From contig SJOL01006495.1 of the NCBI GenBank assembly GCA_004794785.1, forward strand, positions 989,236 through 1,053,235: a stretch of DNA of 64,000 nucleotides. The letters are read 5' to 3'. The notes below the pieces were generated by a model, which was not told the DNA's origin, did not search any database, and worked only from the letters and a program-made list of their open reading frames with translations. The first letter of the stretch is position 1. The number at the start of each line of letters is the position of its first letter. Of the stretch, positions 47,336-59,710 are shown piece by piece. A program made the position numbers and the translations under genes. The stretch comes from Opisthorchis felineus (lineage: Eukaryota > Platyhelminthes > Trematoda > Opisthorchiida > Opisthorchiidae).

Positions 47336-50300
47336 CTGAATTTGTCAGATTTTTGAAGCTCATTTCGAAGGTAAAACTAGCCATCTAAAGTGCTTGTTAC
47401 GCGCATTCGGTAAGTGCACAGCCTAAAAAGTCGGGAACAGTGAGCACTATAGTTTGAGTAGGTTTACCCACGAGTAAGGACCGAAGGTTTGCTGAGTCGC
47501 ACCGGCATAGAACGGTTTCTAATGTGACATATGGACGGGTTGATGGAATAAAGGAAACACGCATTATGTTCCCTTGTGAAAAGCTCGTATAAACTGCCGG
47601 TGCATTTCAACGGGGTTAGCGGGCGCGCAGTTCAATTATGGACCGCATCTAGAAAGTTATAAGTCACCTGACAATGAAGTGTAAAGCAATGAACGTTGTG
47701 AAAGTCATTTTACGTCGGTACAACTGTTGGAGATGGGTTAAAAGCAAGCAAACCCGAGATTAATGACTCTGTAGCATGTGTGGTGCGTCTAGAGTAGTCC
47801 ACAGAAGCGCAACGGTGAATGCACAACAATGGCTGAAAGTGTAGTTTGTGAATTCTATTGGAGCAGAAAAAAGGCATCGTCGGCCGCAAGAGAGTGGATC
47901 TTGAGGCCTCAGTTAGGCTGAGTTTTGAGGTCCCCGATATGAAACTGAGTGATGCGTAGGTTCTACAATCCTGAATATCAAAAGGAAGAATTGTACCAAA
48001 ATTCCACAGTACTATTTACAAAAAGATAAACAGGTTTAAATAAGAAACCCCAATTGTCCACGTTCGTAGCGTCAGCAAGTGTACAAGTCTGTCACTGACC
48101 GGCACAGTGCAGTGTGAACGTCCACACACCAAACAACTTTGAGCGGAATGTTGGCTCAGTAGTGTGGGCTGCGGTCGTCCGTTCCAACGACAGCCTCGTG
48201 ATTCCCATTGGCAGTGCGATCACACGGAAATTATGAGAAAACAAGCCAAGGCAGGCTCAGCACACGGGACACGAACGCTCATGGATACTAGGTCACCTTC
48301 GCATATTTACACGCAGACACACCTACCAATACACAAGTTTCGGACGGGACAGCCTTTGCGGCAAGGTGAGTGGCGGGTACAGATAAGCAAAACAAGTAGA
48401 GAGTCAAAAGTACGTAGACGAGGTAGGCAGATGACCGGGGGAGCTTACCGTGAGGTCAAGTTAGATTCAACACTGAGTTAAAGGTCAGACGAAGGCCCAG
48501 GGCGGTTTTGAGTGCTAAGCGAGAAGACGTCCGGCCCCAGTTTAGATTTGACATGGTACCACTTTTGAATAGACGCTCCGGATGGTTTTGCGTATCTCCG
48601 CGCCTATCGATTTATTGGTCCCATCAACGTTTATGCATCAGATTTCCGGTGGGCATTTGCTGCGACCCATCAAATGCCCGAGAATATCTTGATCACTTTT
48701 AAAGCCTAATAGTTCAACAGGCCAGTTTATTTTCAACGGTGGGACTTCGATCACTGTGTTGCACGGAAACCCCATCCCAAGAAGTCGTTAGTGTTGTCGG
48801 GTATTTTGATAATCTCGTTCCAAATAATGCGATAGGTTAGCGTTTGTAGACTAGATTACTGGGCGCCATGGAGGCCTGCATCACTGCAGATATTTTTCCA
48901 CTATCCTTGATTATTAACCTCCTCGGCCCTTGAGCTCTGTACCTCGGGTATAGGACAACATTTATTGTTCTTGCTATTATTACTAATGTTATTCTTATTG
49001 CTGCAGGTCTCTTTCTTAGGAAGGTGATTTGACAACCATGTGTGCGCAAAAGCACCTATAGGGACCAGCGGTCACACCGGACAAAATGCTGCTGGAAAAT
49101 ACAGCAAGCGGGGAACTGTTATTGATGATGCAAGCAAGATGCGAGTGGCAAAATGTTGACTTGCTTCATTTACGTAAGGTATCAAAATATTTTTTGGGTA
49201 CCCTCCTGGGTGACACGCCCCCAGGCAAGAGATGTCTTGCGACTTTTCTAGGCTGTGTTTGTTAGTTTAAGACCACTGTAACCGAACTGGCTGGACGTGC
49301 TTGGATAGATTTGGTATGAAGGCATGTAAAAGTGGAGGAGTCTATATTATCTTGGCTGAATTTTTGCAACAGACTGAAGTAAACAGACTTGTAGCTACGT
49401 TTTCGTATTTACTCTCAATCTCCCAGAATGTGGAGCAAGTGTACCCGCTGGTATTTTATACAGATTGTAAGGTGGCCGTGTGGGACTACGTTATAGCCGG
49501 CAACAACATCTTACTTTGGCCAGGCCTCCACGACTTTGGGCAATGGAGGCAAGGATTGTCGTTCTAACACGTTTGTTGCTGTCGAAGCGTATATGTTCTC
49601 TCGTCTCTTGAGTCACGACCATAGAATTTGATCAAGAAAATGCTTTGGTTTGCCTTCAGACATTCCAGTTTTTGTTGAGCAACATTATCACTTTTTAACA
49701 GTGTAAAAGCAGTCTACTCTAAAAAGTCCGCATTAGCCGTTTGAATTTACCCGTTTTTGGACCTTTTAGTAACTTGTGTCTCTCTGCCGCTGTTTGCTTG
49801 TAGAGCCCGAACCACTTATCTGCATTACTTACTGCAACAAATAAAGCTGTCTCACCTAGTAACCTTGGTTTGGGCTTTCGTTAATCTGTGCGCCCTGAAA
49901 TGCTGAAGCGATTGGCTGGTAGGATTTAAACTGTAATCGGAAATTTGTTGGCCGGTCAGTTTGCCCCGTAGCTTGTTTCTAACGCAACATTTCCGCCTAA
50001 TGGTGCGCCCCGGAATAATTAATCGCACAGACGATACAACGGGGAGCTGGTGACTGGACAGCCACACTGCCGCAAAACATTCCGTGATGCCCTCCAATAT
50101 CCGCGAATGAGTGGCCAAAAATTCTGGGAGGGGTGTGGTTGATTAAGCTCCACGGATTGTAAACGTAGTCTAGAACGCAGGGAGCAAACAAGGACAAAAT
50201 AGTCGTGGTTAGATACATGCGCAACAGTTTTTCCTTCTAGAATGGACTTCGGATTTTGTAATAACCGCAAACCACCAGATACTACAGAGGAGACTCTAAG

Positions 50301-52180
50301 ACAACAGGCCAAGCAAACCTGGCGCGTCAAGGATTTCGTATTGCCCAGTTTGCAACCACCCAAAAATAAGCCACCGGAAGACTCATTAGACCTTTAGACC
50401 AAAAGGCTAACTACCCTTCATGGAGCTAGCCTTGGCCGAAATTAGTTCATACATAGTTCATACCCAGAACTGTCAACCAAATTCTTCTTTTAAAAGTAAA
50501 CAAAAGCCGATTCTGCATCAAAATGTTAAATATGTTCAATGAAAAGATCCCAAAAAGTTAGCCGAAGAACTGTGTGGGTTGTGCATCAATTTAGTGGGTT
50601 GGTAATCCTAAGAAAGTGCAAATGGAACATAATGAATGGCTTAGCATACCCGGTGTATCATCCATTGTTTTGTCATTTTTTACACATCCCATGTTTCATC
50701 TTTTTAAAAACCCCACCTTTTGTTTAGTGCACGCGCTTGAACTGACATTTGTTTGTTTCGACCATTTCATCCATTTGACCTTTAGGTCATCCGACCATTC
50801 TATAACCGACCTTATTTACGCGTGACCGCCTCATGTGTCTGCCTGTTTGCTCGTTGGCGTTTCACCACTATAATATGGATGGACGAGTATCTACCGTCAA
50901 GGATGGTCTATTTTCTGAAATAATATTTTATAATAATAGTACCGTCTAGAGCCCCAGCCACGGCCTTGCTTTTTGGAGGTTCTGTTGTTCGCGTTATTCG
51001 AGGATACGGTTTGGTTGTAGCAGCCATTGTTGAACTATGTACGCTGAGGCAACACTAGCCTAATAAGTTCACACAGATAATCTGTTGAAAAATTGGCCCC
51101 AAAAATATCAACCAAAGTGACAGCCCATTGAATGCATAAATGAATAAAACGTCGGCAAAAAAGGAAGAAAATAAGGTTGTTTTGGGTGAGCCTTTTATGT
51201 CACGGTGTGTAGTAGCGACCGACTGAGAAAGATATACCTGCACTTTTTGTACGATCGCTTTGATAGAGGTTAAAGAGCGGCAAAGAGAATGCGATATTTG
51301 ACCAATCGCTGCAAGGCCACAAAGTTTTTCACATCCGGGGCTTCGCAGCAGTCAGGTTTATTCCGGCTGCGTGGTTAAGTTATTTGTCCTTGACGGTATT
51401 CTGCTTAATCGAGCAAACTTTGAACATCACCAAACAACTCTAAGTGACAATTCCCCCAAACACTGATATAAAGTCTCCCGAAAATGTAGACACCCGAAAA
51501 ATGATGTGACAACGCTGTTCTACTCGCCGGAATACTCATGGATATTTTACTGTCTATAATAAACACATTTTCAAATTCACTAAAGACGCGTGCTGACATG
51601 GTTGTTGCGCTTGCATCCACTTAATTCGTCAACCCACATGAGCATGCTCAATCCTGGTGTGGAAGCCTCAACATCCTTTGTTGCTGAATTGTAAAAGATG
51701 CCTCAAAATTCACCGTTTAACTTGCTCCCAATGTTACCACAACCAGAGTATCAGAGGAGGGTTGTGTAGAATTATTATCGTATACGTTTTACATATAATC
51801 TCAGCGCCACCGTGTATCAAGATATCGTGCTACGTCATGATCGTCATTAACGTGGGCACTACCAAATATTAAGGGATGCACTTTGTTCTCATCATTCATA
51901 CGAACCTTGTACACAAAATATTTTTCAATCACAACGCAAACGTTCCTGAAGGCCGGGTCTAACTGTGGTCAGCACAAGAAATTCCTGGCTCAAAAACATT
52001 GAATTTGGGTAGAACAGTTTGCCCCACTCGTTTAAAAACCTTCAATAGCCAACAACCAACTGTGGCTATATCGTTTCAATGGCTGGTCTCAATGCAAAAT
52101 GCCAACATTGATCTTGCAGTGTGGAAAATTGGAATGCCTACTGTAACACACAATGATGCGTTTTCAAATCGAATCACACG
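47336..52180. other. long gene-poor stretch
   Basis: No gene supported. The plus-strand 105-codon frame 48164-48481 is basic and unassigned. Frames at 49301-49567 (plus) and 50363-49852 (minus) are isolated. Around 48965-49010 there is an imprecise ATT/ATN trinucleotide-rich patch. Earlier exons of the minus-strand gene at 46883-47335 may lie here but could not be placed. Confidence 0.35.
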
Positions 52181-52183
52181 TTC

Positions 52184-53045
52184 TGCTACTACTACTACTA
52201 CTACCAAGCTGGTGGGTGGCATGCCGTCAGGCATGATCATGTTACGGTCAGAATAAAAGCATGACTGGTTTGTGGGTACGGGGGATCGGGCGAAAAAGAG
52301 ACAGTGTCACAAACGGTGGGCAGTAATAATAATAATATTACTAAAAGGTTGATTTTGCAACTTGTAGAGAGCATGCCAATTGAGGCGTGATCGGGTCGTT
52401 ACAACCTGAACGCGGCAGGCAACAACACAACGGAGAGGAAGTTACAACCAACGAGGCATGCTTATTATGTGAAAAGTCACCCCAGTTGTGGGAACCGAAA
52501 GCAACAAACGAGGAAAATGGGCATGAGGTGCGACTATTTCAAGGTGAAGCTGACTGAAATGAAATAAAACTGAAAACCCTTGCTAGCCATGAGTAACCTT
52601 GGGCGGGCAACCAAATGGCTAGGGTCACAAAAAGCAAAAATGGAGATGGAGATCGAAGAATTCGATGTGGAGACAAACTGCAAGTTTTGTCTCGAAAATA
52701 TGGTGTAGAGTGAAACTGAGTAGACTCACTGGTGTCACTGTTGTAGATAAGTCAGGTGTGAAGAATAGTTTCTAGGGGGAGATAGTGCCAATGCCTATGG
52801 TCAACCGAACGCCGTAAACGAAATTGAATTTGTGGAAGAGAAACAGAAACGGCGGCAGGAAACTAGGTTGGTTAAATCCGAACGATAGGTTCAGCGTTTT
52901 AGAACGAGGCTATTTGGGCCAGGTGAAAAATTTGTTTTTAGTTGAGACTACAGGCTCGAGTGGGCGAGAGGCTGTTGTCGAGATTCTGAAGAAAATAATT
53001 GCGAAAGTGCCATCAGACTGGGTATGGCAGTGCCATGCCATCCTT
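52184..53045 (+). repeat. unidentified dispersed repeat, copy 1 of an inverted pair
   Basis: This stretch matches the reverse complement of 55500-54645 over nearly its whole length. Shared blocks in order: CTGGTGGGTGGCAT then CGTCAGGCATGATCAT (52210), GTAGAGAGCATGCC, GGCAACAACACAACG-like, GTGAAAAGTCACC, GGCTAGGGTCA, TAGACTCACTGGTRTCACTG, GGTTAAATCCGAACGATAGG, and CAGTGCCATGCCATC (53030). The outer edge is a CTA trinucleotide run (52187-52205). At the inner end both copies encode DYRLxWARGC then EENxCxSAIRL and AVPCHxC. In this copy the matching start codon is ACG and a TGA interrupts the frame. Confidence 0.8.
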
Positions 53046-53063
53046 GTAGTGGTTTACAACTAG

Positions 53064-53506
53064 GTCGTTTGATGTTCCTATTTTGGCAGCAATTTCTTCG
53101 CGTCGGGGCATCAAAACGCGATGATTTTCTCACGCCATACTTCGGTGGGCTTAGCGCCTATACCACCAAGTTTGTTCCACTGAAAAACCTTCGGCTGCCT
53201 GACATAATAACGGTGCGTTTTAAGCCTTAAAGGTTGCGCCAGCCATGAGGCACGCAACATTGCGATTTCCAACGGAGGAGGAATGCACCAACCTCTCAGA
53301 GCAGAAAGTCACACACCCACAAAGTCATTTTTCTGTTCACAGGACAATGAATCCGCAACTTTCGCAGGGAATAAAGGATACTCTTCAGGAAAAGTCTGAA
53401 ACCTGCCGTTTAGGAAGAATATTTCAGAAGATTGCGAGAGCAATATTGAGAATTACGCGAATGACCATCCCCAAAGGAGAACGCATCCCGTGGCTGGTTA
53501 ACGTGC
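53064..53506. other. spacer within the inverted repeat
   Basis: Possible frames at 53024-53230 and 53245-53520 (plus) continue from copy 1, but no motif or homology to copy 2 was seen beyond about 53045. Confidence 0.35.
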
Positions 53507-53799
53507 TTAAGCATAGTTAAAAGTAAAGTGCACCAAGCACACCAACAACTCCCGTTGAAAGTTAAACTCAAGGGTTCCGTTTGCTATCGAAAATACTACA
53601 AAATACTGATCCAGATATTCCACAAATAATTCTAAGTTCTTCGGGCACATGTAAGAATCCTCTTCACTGGTGGTTTTAGGGACAAGCATTGCTCGTGGAG
53701 TAATGACCAGTACATGCAAGGGGCTGTCCTGTCGCTGCGCAGACATTTGTAACCACAAGGCAATGCTGGTGAGCAGTTTTGTCTGCCGGTTTACCGTAA
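53507..53799 (-). CDS. candidate terminal exon inside the inverted-repeat spacer
   Basis: On the minus strand the frame is open for about 97 codons after a good acceptor (TGCTTATTTTGATTTCAG). It contains NITVNRQTKLLTSIALWLQ, PLHVLVITPRAMLVPKTT, DSYMCPKNLELFVEYLDQ and ends in TAA. It could be a host exon or a downstream part of the coding region of the copy-2 repeat, which has the same orientation. Neither could be decided. Confidence 0.3.
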
Positions 53800-54462
53800 T
53801 ATTACTGAAATCAAAATAAGCATACACACCACTATATCCCACTGCCTACAAGACCACCACAGCCCAACAAAATAAGACGTTTAGGTACAGCACACACGCA
53901 ACTGTCTGAAAAAACAAGCTGTTTCAATATTTTTTCGGTGCCGAAGAATACTTGGCCTGTAACATGTCTTGCTGTGTACTCAGATCCGTCCCTCCTATGG
54001 TTTGAGCTATTATCTCGCTTATTATTTGTCGGCTGTCTCTGTTTACATCACCGCCCCCTTTAACAACGGAGACCCTGTGGTTAGATTTTTTTGCTTCTGC
54101 TTAGGCGCAAACTACCGCCAAGTAATCTCACTACGTAAACGCCTGTTCCAAATAGTCCAAAGGCTAGCCTCCATGCCTCGGCGGCTAAGTCCCTACCTTC
54201 CCATAATTAGGCACCTACTCTGACTCAGCTAGTACTTGGCCTCTAGGTCGGTCAACAAAATCTACCCATTCCTGAGCTATAATCTGCGTTCTGCATTTTT
54301 TTCGATTGGACACCGCTTTATCTGATGCTTGCTAGCACCCACCAGATGCTACTGCTGTCATCCTATTCCTTCCTTCCGCCTTTTCGCAAGCTTCAAACTT
54401 CGGCTGTAGTTGCGCAAACGCCCCGCACGACTGTTATTCATTCGATCTGGCATTTCCGCGTT

Positions 54463-54789
54463 CTACATCCACATGGTTCCCCTACTGGATAGAAAATCTC
54501 CGTGCCTCCGCATCGGCCTGACTCTATCTGTGTCAATCTCTCCGTCTAACCCATATCCAGCTGCCACGAATATGCGTATCCTCTGTCCGAGTGCGGCATC
54601 CTTGATGACCGTTACGGGGTTGTCCTGGAACCGAAGTACGTTAGTGCAATGATGGCATGGCACTGCCGTACTCAGTCTGATGGCACTCCCGCAACTATTT
54701 TCTTCGAAAACTCTACCGCAACCTCTCGCCCAATTGAGTCTGTAATCACAACCGCAACCAAATTCATCACTTGGCCCCAACCGACTCAT
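54463..54789 (-). CDS. 108-residue protein encoded by copy 2 of the inverted repeat
   Basis: It starts at ATG 54789-54787 on the minus strand and ends at TAG. It carries five Cys in the first half (GCGCDYRLNWARGCGRV, ENSCGS, VPCHHC) and a well-formed second half (VIKDAALGQRIRIFVAAGYG, EIDTDRVRPMRRHGDF). The first half is conserved in copy 1 at 52900-53045 on the opposite strand, where its start codon and one sense codon are lost. After the TAG the same frame continues for about 35 codons with a strongly basic peptide (NAEMPDRMNNSRAGRLRN then KLAKRRKEG), so the stop may be secondary. No family was recognised. It may be part of an unknown transposon protein. Confidence 0.35.
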   Translation of the reverse strand: MSRLGPSDEFGCGCDYRLNWARGCGRVFEENSCGSAIRLSTAVPCHHCTNVLRFQDNPVTVIKDAALGQRIRIFVAAGYGLDGEIDTDRVRPMRRHGDFLSSRGTMWM

Positions 54790-55469
54790 TCTAAACGCTG
54801 AACCTATCGTTCGGATTTAACCAACGAAGCCCCCTGCCGCAATTCGATCCTTCCACAAGTTCAATTTCATTCACGGTGTTCGTTTGGCCCTATGCGCTAG
54901 CACTATCCTCCCATCAAAACTATACTTTACACCTGATTTCCCTACAACAGTGATACCAGTGAGTCTACTTAGTTTCAATTTAAACAATATTTTTGGAAAA
55001 AAAACTTGCCATGTATCTACAAATCAGATCCCTCAATCTTCATCTCCATTTTTGATTTTTTGACCCTAGCCATTTACTCGACCGCCCAAGGCCACTCATG
55101 GCCAGCAACGGTTTTCAGTTTTAGTTCAGGTCAGGTGGTTCATCTTTGAACATGTCGTACCTCACGCTCATTGCCATCGTTTTTTCCCCGTTCCTACATC
55201 TGTGGTGACTTTTCACGTAATAAACATGCCCGTTGTGTTGTTGTCTGCCGCGATCTGGTTGTAACGACTCGATCATGCCTCAATCAGCATGCTCTCTACA
55301 TATCGGGAAATGAAACCTATTATTATTATATCGTATTACGCCCACCGGTTATGACGGTGCCCCTTTTCTACGCAGTCCCCTGTACTCGCAACCCTTCAGT
55401 CATACTTTTATTTTGACTGTAATATTATGATCATGCCTGACGGTATGCCACCCACCAGTTGGGAATCAA

Positions 55470-55500
<31 letters not shown>
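54645..55500 (-). repeat. unidentified dispersed repeat, copy 2 of an inverted pair
   Basis: Inverted partner of 52184-53045; see that entry for the shared blocks. The outer edge is a perfect TTA/TAA trinucleotide run (about 55471-55500) where copy 1 has a CTA run. The two copies converge with about 1.6 kb between them. Divergence is visible as scattered substitutions and indels, so they are not a recent duplication. Confidence 0.8.
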
Positions 55501-55501
<1 letters not shown>

Positions 55502-58500
55502 GTGCCGTGCAATTTCCCGCATCCCCGCCAGCAGCCGATCAACAAAAATATAGGCAATGGTTACATTTTTGCACCCACTCTATCTTTAGATATGGAACAT
55601 GTCTTATAAGTACACACTTATATCTAGGATAGTCTTCTTGTTTCAGTTGATTCCCCAGCGTTCGCCTCAAGGCCGGACTGAAGACGGCCATGGGAACATG
55701 GTTCTCAACCCTGATCCCAATTCTTGCCTTCAAGTCACGATTGTATATATTTTTTTGATAAATCCTCTCATCCGTATTGTCTGTGCCTTCTCCGAAACAT
55801 TTGGAGTCAAAGACCTCTGGACTCCCTAGAATCGTTTGCCCCAAAGATGATATATCCTCTCCAGTTACATGCCTGGCGGTCAGATGCTCGTTCCGGTAGA
55901 GCCACATATGTGAACAGTATGACCAGCAAGGGCAAGCAGCTCAAGCCTGTTTTGAGTGGCTGCTGGATTTGTACGGGTTTTGGCTTTGGTATCCAATGCT
56001 CTAAGCAAAGCTAAGAATTGACTGAGTCGCCCAGTCTGTAATCCCGTATTTGTCACCCGTGTACTGACCGTAAATTTTGCTTTGAGCATTTTGAAGCGTT
56101 CACCTACCTATCCCCCCTCAAGCGGCTTTCACCGTTATATTGCAACTCTGGTTGTCCTAAAACCTTTATTTTGGTAAGGAGTATGGGGCGCCATGCTTGC
56201 GTTATTGTTAAATGACACCAATAAGACCTCCTGCTTCACAGTTCTTCTGGTCGCATCCTGCAGCCTAAAGCTTCTGTGCTTCTGCGTATGCACGCCCTAA
56301 TCCTGCTTCTTGTGTGGTGTATGAGCTTCCCAGCATCTCCGTTGGAAGCTTGCAACGACGTGTCAAGTCTTACCATAAATTCGGATGTTTTGCTTTAAAA
56401 CAATTATTTCTCCTCATCGGCGCCAGGTTTCACCCCTTTGAAAGTGGAAGTAACTGTGAAGTTGCCCCGTGGCTCCCGAGAACTACCGTCCACCAATGGT
56501 GTGAGCACGTTTTCAACGAGAATTAGTTGTAAAGTCGACAGTTTTGATTGTTTTTAAACACCATTGCACGGATTCGTCTACTTAGGCAGTGAAATGCAGC
56601 CAGGAGACCAGGGTATTCCCGTCCAACAACTGCTATTTTATAAAAGATCCTAAATGCTAATGATTTGTTTCATTCTAAAGTACCGGGAAAGTTATTTTAG
56701 CTGAAGATTTGTATAGTAGGTCATATTGTTGTCAAGACGTTCAGCAAAAGCAAAGACAAAAGTTTGTTAGAATTTACACAGACAATTTTGTAAGGAACAC
56801 CCAAAAGTGCTTAGCTCCGACACAGTCTGAGAGCGACTTCAGCGATTCCGAGGTTTATACCGCAGAGTCAGATCAGCACTTCTCTCAGCTCCCTACAAGG
56901 CTACACGCGGTACATTTGAAGTTATAAACTTGCAAGATTTATTTTTTTCATAAAGTGGAGGTGAATTTTTGGCGCTTATTTTTAGTCGTACTGGTTCTTC
57001 TCATCTCCTTAAAGGTTTTCTTAGCCAAAGTGATTCTGTGTGTTGTAGATGCTAATGTTGCTGTAGATCGCATCATTTTGGCGTAAGCAATGTTATCAGG
57101 TACCGACGCAAACCATACAGTTCCATGCGTGTCTTCATTATTTCTCTTGCCTTCTACAGGCAATATTGACGGTACCAGTCAGTGAGACTTATTTTTGAGG
57201 AAGGCACATTCTATCTTCGGATTGCATCATGTGCTGAGTTTATACTTCAGGTAAGTTGATACAAATTTATTTTATCATCCTCGCGTTGCGCCACGTAATT
57301 TTTGGCATAGTTTTTCTCAAATTGCTGCTGACTTCACTAGTTGGTCACCATTAATTTGTGGTCGCAATTAGTCTAGAATACTTTGAAAGGATTCAACTTT
57401 TAACTAAATAATTACTCTGCCACTATCATCCAGAAGCAGTGCACATAAAAGACGTCACCATTGTGACTCAGATGCTTCAAAAACCAAAATCCCCAAGTGA
57501 AACTGTCCCCTTCTCCAAAACTTTAAGAGTAGATCACGTTATTTTAGACTTTGTCCCTCTAAAAGTTCAGATAAAGCGATTTATGATGAGCCCCTATTGA
57601 AGGAACACAAAAATGTCCTGATAAAATACAGGGCTTAGAAAGTAATGCTCCAAAAACCCAGATAATGGCCGACATTCCCGACCACCCAGTTGAATATCAT
57701 CCTCGCTTTTGTGCTGTAAAGCAGTACACCATGGAGTTAATTATCTATGGCGTCGGAGAGCTGTTTTTGTCTAAGTGCATTGACTACCCTAGAGGATCAA
57801 TAAGAGTGAATGGGTGGCAAGCGCCAAAGCAAACCTAGAAAGAGGTCTCCAAGAAGAGCCCTGACGCATTCTTGTTAGATGGTTAATACAAAGGTATCTG
57901 TGTTGCCGCATAGGCCTTAAAAAAGGTTCCTAAAATAAGTACGAAGTTCGCTGAGAAATGCCTTGTATACAGAACAAGGACATAGACCTTACGGCAATTG
58001 AGTAACAGACCAGTACGTCGCTGGGTGGGCTACAAGTTTAATTGTGTGAAGCGATGGCAACCTATCGAACGGTCACCCAGAGGAAACTTGTTCAGCCTAT
58101 CATCCACTGCACTCAATTGACGGGGTGTTTCTCTAATGTTCGTACTCTCGGCGACCCTATTTCAAGTTACTAGTTAAAAATAGGGCGTAGGATTCGGCGA
58201 CTGAAAAATAGGGGGACTTGTAGCTGCCCATTTAATTTTGAGGTGGCTAATGCCATTTTGGGTTGCAGGCTTTCATGTGCAACTTTAAGCTACCCACATA
58301 AAATAGTGCTAAACCTAAGGCCAAAACCTCCAAAAAATAACGGTGAAACTCGGTGGCCTGAAAGTTAAGCACGTCATAATATTTGTACAGTCTGAAGTAT
58401 CGACTTCTGGGGTGCTTCTAAATATCCTGAACTGAAAACCAGCGGCCGTAAAATTTCCGTTTATTTGGGGGACATTGGAGGCAACAAGCGACCCAGTTGC

Positions 58501-58845
58501 CTTTGCGAACTTGCTCCGGTAGGTTGCAATAAGGCAGCCACCGTTGGTGGGTGGCAAAACGACGTAAGAAAAAATGTATTAATAATGTTTTCTACCGCTC
58601 AAAACGGGCTGGTCTCTGAACACCGGAAACAAATGGATACAGGAAAGCCAAATCACCTGGTGGAAGAGACACGTGCATTTACCAGCAAAGGTGTCAGCCG
58701 TCTGGAAGCACTTGGGTGTTTGCACCGGGAACTATAAGTTAGATAACGTAGAAATACCTTACCTTGTTAGTCCCAACACGAAGGTAGTACGGCCTTGGGG
58801 GCTCGCAGCCCCAAGTGCCTCAAAACGCCAAAAGACGCATGCGTA
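55501..58845. other. intergenic, nothing firmly recognised
   Basis: Minus-strand frames at 56089-55880 (LSQFLALLRALDTKAKTRTN) and 55907-55539 look partly protein-like but overlap plus-strand frames and lack splice support. Because they abut the trinucleotide edge of repeat copy 2 they could belong to another mobile element. Nothing was recognised at 56.1-58.3 kb. The left part of the MULE-like remnant may extend to about 58.3 kb. Confidence 0.35.
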
Positions 58846-58849
58846 GTCA

Positions 58850-59710
58850 TTCGACGGACTCCGTTTATAGTGTAGCTGTTGCCCACGAGGAGCTCCTTTC
58901 GGTCAAAATGCTGCGATGTGCGCATCTCATATTCCCGCAGGAGCTACTCAGTGCGCCGAAACACTTTCTGTATGGCATGTTTGAATGCGTTTGAGTGGTC
59001 CGCCTGCTTTTTCAGGCAACGATTGTTGGTTGCATTGCCAAAGTTGACCATCCCGGACTGTGCGTGCACAGCCCAACTGCGGGCCATATGCATCCAGTGG
59101 GCTGCGGTGTAAGAGACAACTCTAGGGTCCATGAGACACAGAAATTGCAGGTCATGTCGGAATCTGTGTTGCTTTATTATGATGAGCAGAAAACCTGCTG
59201 TAAGGCGTTGTCTAGGCGAACCATACGGTGTAGCATGTGTCGGCTGCTTGCGAAGACTATCTACGACCGAAATACGTGGACGTTATATGCCATGTACGTA
59301 CTTCCCCATTGCTTTTAAAATGTCAAAATACAATACTACAACATCGTGGCCGAACAGTACTTTCACCTCATGCAATTGTGCCCAGTTTTGTCCACGACGA
59401 ACGCCTTTACTTGATATTGTTCACCCATCATGTCGCCGGAAAAACCAAACAGTTTACGCACAGGAGCGAACCGTTCACTTTCTACAAAGGCATATATAAA
59501 CGGACGGCCGGTACCCATGCCAACCGCGATCAGTAACGTGTGCAGCTTGTATCTACAGGCCACAAATTACTTGCCTTGAACAGGTACACTAACCGGTTGA
59601 TAGCGCGTGCAACACTGACGTTTGCTACATCTGAGAAGCGTTGGAACAGTGCTACCTGCTGTCATTCGCCGGAGCATATGTGGTTGTAGTGATCTTCCCC
59701 CGACTGCAAC
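58850..59710 (-). mobile_element. MULE-type (SWIM-class) transposase remnant
   Basis: Minus-strand relics of a Mutator-like transposase: NVSVARAINRLVYLFKASNL (about 59640-59580), then YKLHTLLIAVGMGTGRPF with IYAFVESERFAPVRKLF and AFVVDKTGHNCMRVKVLFG (59555-59360). The last holds a conserved VDK catalytic-Asp block. Next comes HMARSWAVHAQSGMVNFGN followed by ATNNRCLKKQADHSNAFKHA (59100-58990), the LGNxTNNRxE-type block that precedes the SWIM finger. The stretch normally holding the first catalytic Asp, between the FKASNL and YKLHTLL blocks, is deleted, and the part between 59360 and 59130 is frame-broken. No SWIM zinc finger or terminal inverted repeats could be found. Cut-and-paste DNA transposon, inactive. 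Confidence 0.75.

Noticed and set aside
48550..48700. Possible third copy of the 52-55 kb repeat (CATGGT.CC block shared with 54.47 kb)
   Set aside because: Similarity is limited to about 30 bases and fades immediately.
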